Shown piece after piece: positions 33,161 through 43,988 of a stretch of DNA of 64,000 bases. The notes beneath the pieces were generated by a model. It was not told the origin of the DNA. It did not search any database and was given only the letters and a program-made list of their open reading frames with translations. The DNA comes from Hemicordylus capensis (taxonomy: Eukaryota; Chordata; Lepidosauria; Squamata; Cordylidae). The position numbers and the translations under genes were made by a program. The number at the start of each line of letters is the position of its first letter. The first letter of the stretch is position 1. The stretch lies in the NCBI RefSeq assembly GCF_027244095.1, contig NC_069669.1, positions 3,436,501 to 3,500,500 of the forward strand. The letters are read 5' to 3'.

Positions 33161-34299
33161 TTGACGAATGTGTGAACGGATAGATGTTGTAGCCAATTGG
33201 ATGGATATGTGAGCTGTTCTGCATTGATCAGCACATGGGAACATGATCCGGTTTAGGAGCACAAACTTACATTTTAGCTGGAGTCAGTTTTTCTTGCGAG
33301 ATGTCCACCAGGGAAACAGAGATGATGGACTGCTCTAGTTAGCACAGCATTCGTCCAGTGATCCTTATTGGTTTCAGCTCTTGGAGAATGCCACGGGTCA
33401 ACAGGATTATAAATAGAGTACCTATTTATAGAAAGGCTACACTTTCCCCCCCTGGCCTCCTTCAGCATGGCCCCAAACCCTTCAAGGGAGCACACATAAG
33501 CCAAGAATGGCAGCCGGAAGGTTGTTCCAATGTTAATAACAGAGAGACAACTCAACCCACCCAAGACTAGGATGGTCATTTTGCAAAAAAAAACCCTCCT
33601 TTCTGGGAATGGTGAGTTGACAGAGGTTATAAGAATCAAATTGCCTTGCTGGATATACACATTGCGTTCCCAATAGCAGTTGCTCAGATGCCCCTGGAAG
33701 CTCACATGCAGGGCCCAAAGGACATTTGCCTTCCCCTGTTGCTTGTCTTCTGCATCTAGTACTTAGCTGCACCTAGGCATGGTTGCAGTTCAAGGTTGCA
33801 TGGCTGGATCTGCTGGCAGAGAATGATTTGCGGCGATTCTGGCTATTTCCATGACCCATTTGTGAACCTTACCCTTTCTCTCTGTGTTATCACTGCTGTT
33901 TGGGGGCGACCACTCAATATATCAATATATCACTCAGTGCTGCCTTCCTGCAGCTGAATTGTTTTTTGGTCTAGCAAAGATCAGTTACAAAGCAGCCCAC
34001 TAGACCGTCGTATCCCCCCCAAGGTGGGTGGTCATTTCAAAAAGTACTTGAAGACTTGGGGAAAAAGTTCTGCATCACTGATTCCTTGCTTTGGGCATTT
34101 TCTTTCTCTTCCCTTTGTAAAGACACAACTTTGGGAAAATAGAACCAGCCCAAAATTCTGCTACATGTATTCTGTTATCTTTTAGGGCTGTCACCCAATG
34201 AAATAACTCATCAGTGATGAATCAAATAAATGAGTTTGAATTGACTCATCAATTAATTCATCATCAAACGAAATACAAAGTGTTGGTTATTACCTATAA
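33161..34299. other. Intergenic DNA, nothing recognised
   Basis: No supportable gene or repeat. Confidence 0.4.
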
Positions 34300-34705
34300 A
34301 GACCTCAATGGAACTTAAGAGAGCGCCTTCTCTGTTATGAACCCTGTTGACTATTAAGGTCGCCTATTATCTGGAGAGGTCCGGTTATGGTTGCCGTCGG
34401 CTTGTTTGGTGGTGACTTGGGATCGGGCCTTTATTGTGGCTGCCTTGGGGCTCTGGAATTCGCTCCCTGTTGAAATAAGAGCATCTCCTTCTCTGCTTGC
34501 TTTTGGGAAGACCTGCAAGATGTACCTGTTTTCCCAGGCTTTTAATTGAAATTCAATTTTAATCTTTTTATTCACTTCAATTGTTTTATCTATTTTATGA
34601 ATTTTAACTGTTTTATATTGTTATTACATTTGTTATGTTTTAACTTTGCACACCACGTAGAGATGTCTATATCAGTCAGTATAGAAACAGATAGATAGAT
34701 AAGAA
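34300..34705 (+). mobile_element. LINE ORF2 C-terminus and 3' end (L2/CR1-like)
   Basis: One open frame at about 34414-34550 reads TWDRAFIVAALGLWNSLPVE and IRASPSLLAFGKTCKMYLFS, the WNSLP...F.K..K..LF signature of CR1/L2-group reverse transcriptase C-termini. A 3' UTR follows, ending in a (GATA)n run near 34690. Confidence 0.75.
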
Positions 34706-35651
34706 ACTGGGGTGAGAAGAAGGCATACAGGTGCTCGCCAACTGGTACAGTTCACATCTGACTCCCCCACCCTCACAGAAGTAAACCAGAAATCTGCACA
34801 GTGAACTGCTGGTCTGTTAAGATGAGTCCATTGGCTTTCAGATATGGGTCTTTCCCTGCCATTCCTGGAGACTGAACCTGGGGTCTTTTGCTTGCAAAAT
34901 ATGGGTTCTACCCATAAAAAGCTACAGCCTCTTCCCTGAAGTGTTTGTTCCCCCAAGAACTTGCCCCAGAACAGAAAAGGTACATTTGTATTAAATTTTA
35001 CAAAGGTGCTTCCAAATGAATCTGCAAACATGACCTTTGTCTAAGTCTTCACCCTAAGCAGTTTCTGTAGGTACTGGATTATCCATCTAGTTCAGAGCAA
35101 AGTACACAGAATAGCATTTCTTAAATAATTTACTATTTATTTGTTGTTGTTTTTCCCGTCAATGTCGGAAATCACCTTCCTCACCTTCAGCCCTCTTTGT
35201 GCACGTTAAGTTCAGATTATTGCAACATTTAACCTGAATTCCATAAGAAAACAAAGGGGAAAAGAAACAACATCACTTGGATATATGTAGAACAAAAAGG
35301 ACAGAACCGTACCAATAAGAATGGATGCATGAATAACTTATTGTTATTGCACTCGCTACAATTCAGTAGTGATTTTGGTTTCCATCATTTCCTGTATCGA
35401 GGACATCAAATAAAGAATTGCAGCAAAAGGTGGGACCCAGAAAGACACAACAAAACATTAGCTCAGAACTGAAGCCAAGGGTGGGTTGTCAAGGGAAGAG
35501 GGTGGGGGAAAGAAAGGAGGGGACAGACAGCAACATCCTTAAGCTTCCACTTGGAATCTAACAACTCACCACCTAGCTGAGAATCTGATATTGATGCAAA
35601 AAACAAAAAAATGAAAGTCTGCTAAAGGGTGGTGGTGATGGTGGGGGACTA
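34706..35651. other. Intergenic DNA with one antisense SINE fragment
   Basis: 34855-34935 is like an antisense tRNA-head SINE (GGAGACTGAACCTGGGGTCT, CTTGCAAAATATGGGTTC). The remainder has no recognised feature. Confidence 0.4.
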
Positions 35652-36182
35652 GGCCCCAATCCAGCTATAGTTAGTAGACTCCCATTCTAAATACGATTCC
35701 TAGGAAATAAGCCAGACAAACTCACTAAGTGGGCCTAATGCAGCCAAGATTGATTACAATGCAACTGGTTGGTTGGTTCAGATGAAAGTTATGTGTGAGT
35801 AACTCTAGTCAGATCAGGGCCATTGGGTCTAAATTCTTATACAGAAACTTGAGAGGCAGTGTGGTGCAGTTGTTAGGGATTTGGATCACGAAAGCCTGAG
35901 TTCAAATCCCGCCTGAGGCTGTGCAGCTCCTTGGCAAACCAAGGCACCAGCTGCCCATCTCAGGGTAACTTGCCTCGCAGGGTTGCTGTGAGCATAAAAG
36001 GAAATAGCCCCACACAATGTAGGCCACCCCGAGCTCCTTGGACAGAAGGTGGGATATAAAAGTGAAGAATAAAGATTAGGGTGCGAGTCCCGTGGAAGGC
36101 AACAGGATTAAAGTGAATCCCAGCATCTTCCATCAGTTTCAATGGGACTTAGATGTGACTAATTCTAGCTGGATTGGGTCCA
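35652..36182. mobile_element. Inverted-repeat MITE carrying a SINE
   Basis: Left arm GGCCCCAATCCAGCTATAGT and right arm CTAATTCTAGCTGGATTGGG with TCC are inverted copies, and the homology extends inward (GACTCCCATT against AATGGGACTT). A tRNA-headed SINE lies between them. Confidence 0.65.
35850..36085 (+). mobile_element. tRNA-headed SINE, complete copy
   Basis: A-box-like GTGTGGTGCAGTTGTTAGGG, B box GAGTTCAAATCCC, body TAACTTGCCTCGCAGGGTTG, and tail CCCCGAGCTCCTTGGACAGA ending GGGATATAAAAGTGAAGAAT. The tail resembles L2/CR1 3' ends, suggesting mobilisation by such a LINE. Confidence 0.75.
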
Positions 36183-36268
36183 TTGTTCTTTCTAAAAACC
36201 ATGTGCATTATGAAGAGATGTGTTTGCATGTGTTGTGTGTGGCTCTTGTTTATGTGTGTGTTTTTCTT

Positions 36269-36274
36269 TTTATT
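36269..36274 (-). terminator. CACNA1H: Candidate CACNA1H poly(A) signal
   Basis: AATAAA on the minus strand, 543 bp after the stop codon. A plausible 3' UTR length for this gene. Confidence 0.5.
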
Positions 36275-36816
36275 TCTCAAATACATTATTTTTCTATTTA
36301 TAATAGCTGCTGATATACAGACAACAATATACAACTCGCATCATTCCCTGGGCTCTTCTACTTCCCGTGACAACTTCCGTGCAATAATAAAAGGTGCCGT
36401 TTCGAAAAAGTCAAAAAAGGTTTTTTTGTTTTTTTAAATCCTATTTTTTTCTTTAAAAAAGATAAAATAACAGCCCGAAACCCAAATCAATGTGATCGAG
36501 GCCACGCCGGGGGGGGGAGAGGGGGAGGAAAAGAAAAGTCGGAAAAGCTACTCCGTGTACCGCTTAGAAAGGAAAAAAAGAAAATACTATCTCCTTTCCT
36601 TACCCTGAACCTTGTTGCTGCTTAAAACCAGCTTCTCTTTAATTTAAAAATAATAATTGAACAAGAAAGCAACCTTCACAGCGCTTAAAAGAGACAAGTA
36701 TTTTGGGATAAGCGTCGGTCACGGAGCTGTGACTTTTCATTCATTGTCCACGTCTTCAAAGCCACTGTAGTGGTGGCAAAGCCCTTAAGTTCACTCTCAA
36801 CCTCCCCCCTCGAAAG
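36275..36816 (-). other. CACNA1H: Probable CACNA1H 3' UTR
   Basis: Between the stop and the AATAAA hexamer; no repeats recognised, which fits exonic sequence. Confidence 0.5.
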
Positions 36817-37989
36817 CTATACTGGTTTGTCAAGGTCTTCGTCTGTCGCTGTGATCACGGGGACCAGTCCGTGCTTCTGCAGGGGGCTCTTGGTCCCACC
36901 CGAAAGCTCTTCGTTCTCCTCAGGGTTGCCACACTGAGTTTTTAAATGGTCCACCCTTTTCATTTCTAGCGGTGAGGCGTCGTCGGGCCGGGAATCTGTA
37001 GAGAGGGGTGCGGCCTGGCCACCCTCCAAAAGGCGGTCCGAGAGGTTGCTCGTGGAGCCAGGGTCAGACGACTCAAAGGAGAAGTTGGGGATTGTCAGAT
37101 GCTCACCTCGGCAGGCGGGCAGGGCCCGGCGTTCGGCCTTGGAGGCCAGGTCTCCTGGCTGGCTCTCAGTCAGCTCCAAGGAGTCCCTGTAGGCAGTGGA
37201 TTCACACGAGGGGGTCCTTCTCCTCAGCAGGCTGTTCTCAGATGCTTTGGTACGTGCCGACGCATTGCCTTCTTCCTCCATGGGAGGATCTATAGAAATG
37301 CAAGGTGGGCTCATCTTCTTCTTCCGCCGTATGCCACGGATATACTCAGCCTCCAGCGGCATGTGGAGGGGAAGCCTCTTCTTCTCCTCCGGTGACTCGA
37401 TGAAGCGACACTCTCTATCGTCGATGGATGGACAGATCTCGATGGAGTGCCTTCGTTGGTCATCCGCCCAGCCTGGCTTGGCCAAGAATCCTCGTGTGTC
37501 CACACTGTAGAACTTCTTCAGGTCTTTCTCTTTGCTGATGCCCCCCGATAGGCTGGTTGTGCTACAGTTCTTGAGGGGGGCGGGTGACAGGGCGGGAGAG
37601 GAGAATGGAGAGTCGGAGGGGTCTCCGCTCTCCAGCTGCTCTGCCCAGTTTCTTACAGAGCTGTTGATGTGGCTGACCTCTTCATCGGCCAGGTCCGAGG
37701 ACTCAAAAAGAGAGCTGTCTGGGTCGCTGTTGCAACTGGAAGGCCTGCTGGGAATACTGTGTTGGCTGAAGGTGTGCTTATGGGTGCAGACGCTGGAGGG
37801 CCTGTGGGGTGAAGCATGGGGAAGAGGAGGTGTCCCGGGGAGAGACGAGGGTGTGGGGTGCAGCAGAGGCGGGCCCAAGATGCTCTGACACAGCTTCTTT
37901 GGTGGGGGCAAGTTCTCGCAGGCCTCAGTTTGCCCTCGGTCTTTAGGATCTGCATTTGGGGCCTCCAAAGTGTCTCTCTGAATGGCCTC
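36817..37989 (-). CDS. CACNA1H: CACNA1H last exon: distal cytoplasmic tail
   Basis: 390 residues and stop. Starts [11 protein letters not shown] after a CATGGCAG acceptor; contains [51 protein letters not shown] and [15 protein letters not shown], ending DEDLDKPV. Ser/Pro-rich and disordered, with many basic-Ser sites that could be phosphorylated. CpG-rich compared with the introns. Confidence 0.95.
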   Translation of the reverse strand, partial: EAIQRDTLEAPNADPKDRGQTEACENLPPPKKLCQSILGPPLLHPTPSSLPGTPPLPHASPHRPSSVCTHKHTFSQHSIPSRPSSCNSDPDSSLFESSDLADEEVSHINSSVRNWAEQLESGDPSDSPFSSPALSPAPLKNCSTTSLSGGISKEKDLKKFYSVDTRGFLAKPGWADDQRRHSIEICPSIDDRECRFIESPEEKKRLPLHMPLEAEYIRGIRRKKKMSPPCISIDPPMEEEGNASARTKASENSLLRRRTPSCESTAYRDSLELTESQPGDLASKAERRALPACRGEHLTIPNFSFESSDPGSTSNLSDRLLEGGQAAPLSTDSRPDDASPLEMKRVDHLKTQCGNPEENEELSGGTKSPLQKHGLVPVITATDEDLDKPV

Positions 37990-40900
37990 CTGCCATGGAA
38001 AGAGAAGAAAATGGAAGGGGCCAAGAGGACAAACAGAAATATCTGGATCAAGAATGAGAACACACCTCTCTCTGTATTCCCTTGCTGATGACTGAGCTCT
38101 TCTGAGAAGGCCTCTGCTGTGGCATCCCCAGTCCCGCCTTTCCCTGCCCCCGCTCAGCCCCCTCCCGTCAGCTCAAGACGTATCACTGATGTCATCGTGA
38201 TGGGTTTCACCCTCCATTGCCCTGCTGGGTCTCCCTTCCGGTTGTTCAGGCCGCCCAGTCCCTGTTTGGGCTGAAGAGCTCGGCCGCCTCTTCTTCTCCT
38301 GGGCTGCAGCCTGCCCTGGGAGCTCCATCAGCCCCTCGAACTGCCGCTGCTGAGGGCCTGGTTAGGCCAGCGGGCGCTCCCGCCTGACACCTACCTCTCA
38401 GGGTTGTCGTCAGGATACAATGGGCAACAGAGAACCCTGAACTATTTGAAGGAAGGGCTGACAAAAGCGGGGTAGACAAAGAAAATGCAGAGTGTTCCCA
38501 CCTGTCTGCACAGCAGCCTGTGGAGGCTGGGGGAGCGCGAGGCAGCGTGTGGGGGCAGGAGCTTCCAGAGGTCCCTGTGGTCATGACGGGGAGGTGGGGT
38601 GGTTGGATGAAGGGCCTCGCGTGGCACCCTCAGAGAGGAGCAAGTCCCCACAGGCTGGGAGCGAACAGAGGTGATGGACCCTAGAAGACCGAGAAAGAAC
38701 AGAGTTTGAGTCAGAAGATGGAGAAAGAATGGAGTAGGAGTCAGAGGCCTTGATCAGTTAAAAACACAAAGCAAACGCCAGTGCAGGGACTGGAAACACA
38801 AGATGGGACTGTTGCAATGGTTCCTGCAAGAAGAACCACCTACAGTTTGCTCAGACCGCTGCAGCCGCTCAACTTTAGAATTCTCCTCCCTGGGAGACAT
38901 CAAAGCCTGAGCTCCTGGGTCTTCTGGAAGGGATGGAAAACATTTTCATGGAAAGTCATTTTTGTATGGCCAGGGTTGGGGCATCCATCGTGGCAGGTGT
39001 CCGGACCATTCTGACAAGAACAATCCGGCCGCAAGACAAGTGGATGCCTTCCAAAGTGTGCGGTGCTGAATAAATACCACCAAAGCCCCATGCAATGTGG
39101 TACCTCTTGGCGACTTATATGAGTAGGTCTCCAGCTCCACTTCATGGAGTGGGAAGGGGGCTTTGGCCGGCATCACAGGGCGGAACATGTAGCTGTCGTT
39201 GGGCAAGGAATGCATCCTAGCCACGGAGATCTTACGGACTGTAAGGAGGTTCTGGGGTTCCCTCTGAGCCCCAAAGCTCGCAGCAGCTTCCTGCAGGTCA
39301 GCAAGAGAGGCAAAGACTGTGTTAGAGCAGAAAACGTAAACAGCGACCTCTACTGAATCAGACCCTCGGTCCGTCTAGCTCAGTATTGTCCACGCTGACT
39401 GGCAACGGCTCTCCAGGGCTTCAGGGAGAGAAGGGTATTTCCCAGGCCCTCCTGGGGGTGCTGCTGGGGACAGAATCTGAGACCTTGTGCAGGCAATCTG
39501 GAACTCTCCCACAACTCCATGCATTTTCCCGTGCTGCCCCTTACACACTCCGAGCACACCTGCATGGCTTCACCTCTTTTCTTCTCAATTTTTCCTCAAA
39601 GCCCATTTTTCCTGCCCATCTTTTGCTTAACCCCCTGGCCATGATCCCCAAAAGGACCTCTTCGAATAAATCTTCTGAGGCAGTCTGAAGCCAACTGAGT
39701 TTCAAGAAGACCGGCAGAATTTCTCACAGAGGTTCTGCATGTTTACAGTTGCTATCATTCCCCCCAAGAATTCCAAGCACTTCACACACATGGTCTGGGA
39801 AACGGCATTCACAGAACGTCTCTTCACAGGACCACAAGGCCAGAGTTTTGCTCCTTACATTGGGTGACTCTGAGTGGTCCACAAAGGGCCACGGCCAGAT
39901 TATCAGCCCACTGTCCCACACAGCTCCAAAGAACAAAGCAGACACACTGACTTTTCCACAGAGCAGAACAAGAAAACCTGATCACACCTCTCCCCTCCAG
40001 GCCCATAAAGCCCCACAACGCGGATTCCCACACAGCACTTAAGACCTTGACGGAACACAATACTTTCACAGAACAGACATTCACAGCAGTGCTATAGTCT
40101 ATATTTTCTTTTTGTTAAAAAAAAAAATGTGTTGCATCTTTTATGAGAAATGAGTCTTTGACACCACACTGCAGAAGATAACTACTATGGCTGGAACAAA
40201 ATGTGTTATGGGGAGAGAGAATTGGCCATTGTGGCTAGCTGGACAGAGGAGGAAGTGGTCTTTTTGGCTCACTGGGCTTTCTCAGAATGGCTGCATGCTG
40301 ACAGATCCAGCTTTTAATGGGGGTTTCTCCCATCCTCAACTCTCATTACACTCTTGCTCTCAAGAAGGTGATTTCCTATGATCTCACCTTACTTCTCTTT
40401 TGATTTTTATCTACTACTGTTTCCTCTAACGGACAGAGGAGGAAGCAGCCTTGGCTGGCAGCCATTTTGAAAGGCTCACTGTGCCTTCTCAAAATGGCTG
40501 CCAGCCGATCCAGCTGTTGATGGGGGCCTGTTTTCCTGTTTGCTCTAATATCTTGCGACTGTTTAATTTTTCTGTTGCTCTTAAAAAATTACTCATTTTC
40601 ATGTTGTTGTTTTTTAACTGCAAGCCACTTTGCGGGGTGGGTGGGGAATCTTTAGTTGAATACTTCATTGCTTCCCTGCGACAGAAAACTGTCATCAAAA
40701 GACTTTGAAAATCAGGAATAATTTCTCCCTGCATCGACCTGCCAAAACCAGGATCTCATTTCCGACTCTCGAATCCCTTCTGGCTTCGAACAAGGCCATT
40801 CCTTCCCCCTTCAAGTTAAGGGGCCGCCTGCCCGGGGTTGCCACATGACTGCCTGGCCAGAGCCTTCCACAGCCTCTCAGGAGGCAGATGTCAATTAGTG

Positions 40901-41508
40901 CTCGCCTCTAAGCCAACCTCCTTTTCAATTTCTCACTTTGACGCTAATCAAGGCTCACATCCCAGATGGTGATGCTGGAGGAGATGGAGGGGAGGCCTTC
41001 TCCATGCAGCTGCGCTTTGCCCGTCCCCCAAACCCTTTTTAAATTGTATAATTTGGGACTGCTAGATGCAGAGGAAAGACAATGACCTCTTTTATCTTGC
41101 CAACATCATGTCTGAATAGGAAGGGGACTTGTGAGCCAGCATTTGGCAGGGTCGGGCATTCACCCAGGGTCCCTGGATGTCTGAGGAACCAGATCAAACC
41201 AAAGATCATCAACAAAGCTCATGGCAGGCCTAAATATGGGGCTCCAGGGACTAGCCTGAAAAGGAATATACATGATGGATGGGACAACTGGAAACCCCAC
41301 AAATTAAAAATGGCTCTTGATAGTTGTGATTTTTTTTTTTTTGAGGCTGATTATAATGTGTGTTGGAATAAATCTGGGAACCAGATCCAGTGCAATCCTG
41401 AATCCAGGAGTTCTCAAACTTGAGTCCCAGATACAAATACAGTACAGCGAATATTTAATAAATATATACCACTTTTCAACCAAAGTACCCAAAGAGGTTT
41501 GCATAGAA

Positions 41509-41541
<33 letters not shown>

Positions 41542-43932
41542 ATGGCTCCCTGTCCCCCAAAGGGCTCACAATCTAAAAAAGATTAATATCAGCGATAGTC
41601 ATTGGAGGGATGCTGTGCTGGGGATGGATAGGGCCAGTTGCTCTCCCCCTGCTAAATAAAGAGAATCACCACGCTAAAAAGATGCCTCTTTGCTCAGTTA
41701 GCAGGGGATGTTAGCAGATGTGGGACTACAACTCCCATCATCCTCAGGCACAATGGCCTTGGGAGCTGTCGTCCAACAACATCTGAAGATCCAATGCTGG
41801 GGACTACTGCACTAAGCCATAGAATTGGAGCGATGAGCGTCCATCGGCTTTCTGCAGCCATATTCTGGAGCAAATTCTGCAACCCATTTGTGGGATATGT
41901 CAAGCTAGCATCGAGGCAGAGGCCTGCCAAGAGGAGACAGGAGGCCGACGGCACAAACTGTTTTGAGCTGCAAAGCCACAGAGAGAAAGGACAATGGTGC
42001 CACACGGACGCGACCACCACACCCCCGCTGAGCCGCACAGCACTGAAGCGAGATGGGAGGAAGGATGCAGAAGCCACGGCGAGTTCACACAGTCACCTCG
42101 GCCTCTCCGCCTGCAGCTCTGTGGGAAGGAGTCGGGAGGTGGTGGCGAGGAGAAGAGCGGAAGGATGCATACGCCATCAAGGGATCCTCCCCTCTCTCCA
42201 GCAGATCTAAGTTGGGGATGGCTAGAGACACATCCTCATAATTCAGAGCCTCCTTGAGGTGCAAAATTAGGGAGATAAAATGCATCAGTGGAAGGGGATA
42301 AAAGGCATCTACAAACATCTGGATTAAGTTCCAGGGGGTGGGTGACTATTTTGCTGCACACACATACCCTTGCAGAGGATGGACTTGGAGGCAACGGAAC
42401 CTCAGAACAAGGTGAAACAGCTGGTGAGGAGGCAAGGTTAAGCTCAGTTCATTTTAGATCCCACTCTGATTGAATCAGGAAGGCCCCCCTCTGAATACAC
42501 ATGCACACACACTGCCTTGACACTGCCACCCAGAACAATACTCATTCCACACACAGATGAAAAAAAATCAGAGAGAACACTGTGCATGAGCTTAGTTTAG
42601 CTCATAAAAGTCTGTCTTTTAAGATCTCATCTAATCAGTCAACTCATCAAACTATCTCGAGTCTATCTCACAGGAGTCTATCACTTATGAGATGGATTCA
42701 CAAGAGATAAACTAAACTAATGAGATAAGCCCTAGAGACAAAAAGTACACTCATGAGAACATTTATTTAGAGAGAAATGTTTTTGAACCCACTATGATGA
42801 AAACTTGGGCACAGCCAAAGAGGAGTGTGTGTGTGTGTGTGTGCGTGCATGCGTGCACAAATTGACTGACAAGCCACAGCCAAGCCGTGGGGTCACCTGT
42901 GTCTAGGTGGGGCCACCCGTGCCACTTCCACACCCTCAGGAAGGAGATTCACGATGGCCAGTTTTGCTTTTTTACCAGTGCCCGATGCTGCACAAGCAGA
43001 GGGGAGCCTGCCTTGGACGCCGCCTGGCTGCCATCCGGGGCCCTCACTGGGGTGTTGACCCCCCTGGACATCTCCAGCTCAATCTCGGCATCCATCTCGG
43101 CATCCTCCTTGGCCTCCTTGTTGCTCTCCTCTAAGTGTTTCATCAGGACGGCCACCACCACGTTGACCAGCACGAACTGGGCAATGAGGACGAAGGTGAC
43201 AAAGTAGACGGGGGAAATAACGGGCAGGTAGCTCAGGCAGTGCTTGTCATCCCGGTGGCATTCCCGGAGGGTGTCCTGGAAAAGGGAAGGACAGGAGAAT
43301 GTATGCAATGGCTTGCTGGATTACACCAAAGGTGTAGCATCAATGGACTATTTTATATATCTCTGCCACGTGCCTTCTACTTACTTGTCTTTTTTTCTAG
43401 CTCAGCATGAGCACACGGGTCAACCAGAAACCAATTAAGCCGTTTTAAAATGGGTGCAATACATTTCCCATAATTCCCCCCAGTCAGAATCCAGGGGCCC
43501 ATGCTTCTGTTGCCGTCCCCAGACACATCACCCGGTGCCGTCCAGACTGTAGGGTGCTGAGCAGGAAACGGATGCAGAGCGCTCACCTTCATGATCCCGT
43601 TCCAGTTGTCCCCGGTTGACACCCTGAAGAGGGTGAGGAAGGCCATGCCGAAGTTGTTGAAGGTCGCGTGCCGGCTCAGGCCTTCGCAAGGGTTATCCTC
43701 GCTGCAGTCTGCGGGATGGACACAGCGAGCCAACACTCAGGGAAAGTGGTCTCAGAAAACCAGCGCTTGCTCCAACCAGCTCAATGGACCATGGTCAGCC
43801 GTTTTCATCATCCCCAGCCACAGTGGCTAAAGGCCCTTGGGAGTTGTCGTCCAACAGCCTCTGGAGACCCAAGCTTGGGAAGCCCTCTCCCAGAGCATCA
43901 CAGTGGAATGGGTAGGGGTGGGGAGAGTGGGA

Positions 43933-43988
<56 letters not shown>

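Noticed and set aside
35850-35925. Possible tRNA gene
   Set aside because: A- and B-box-like words are present, but the arms do not pair into a cloverleaf and a SINE body follows. It is a SINE head.
37008-37888. Plus-strand frames opposite the last CACNA1H exon
   Set aside because: These are antisense shadows of the real coding exon.
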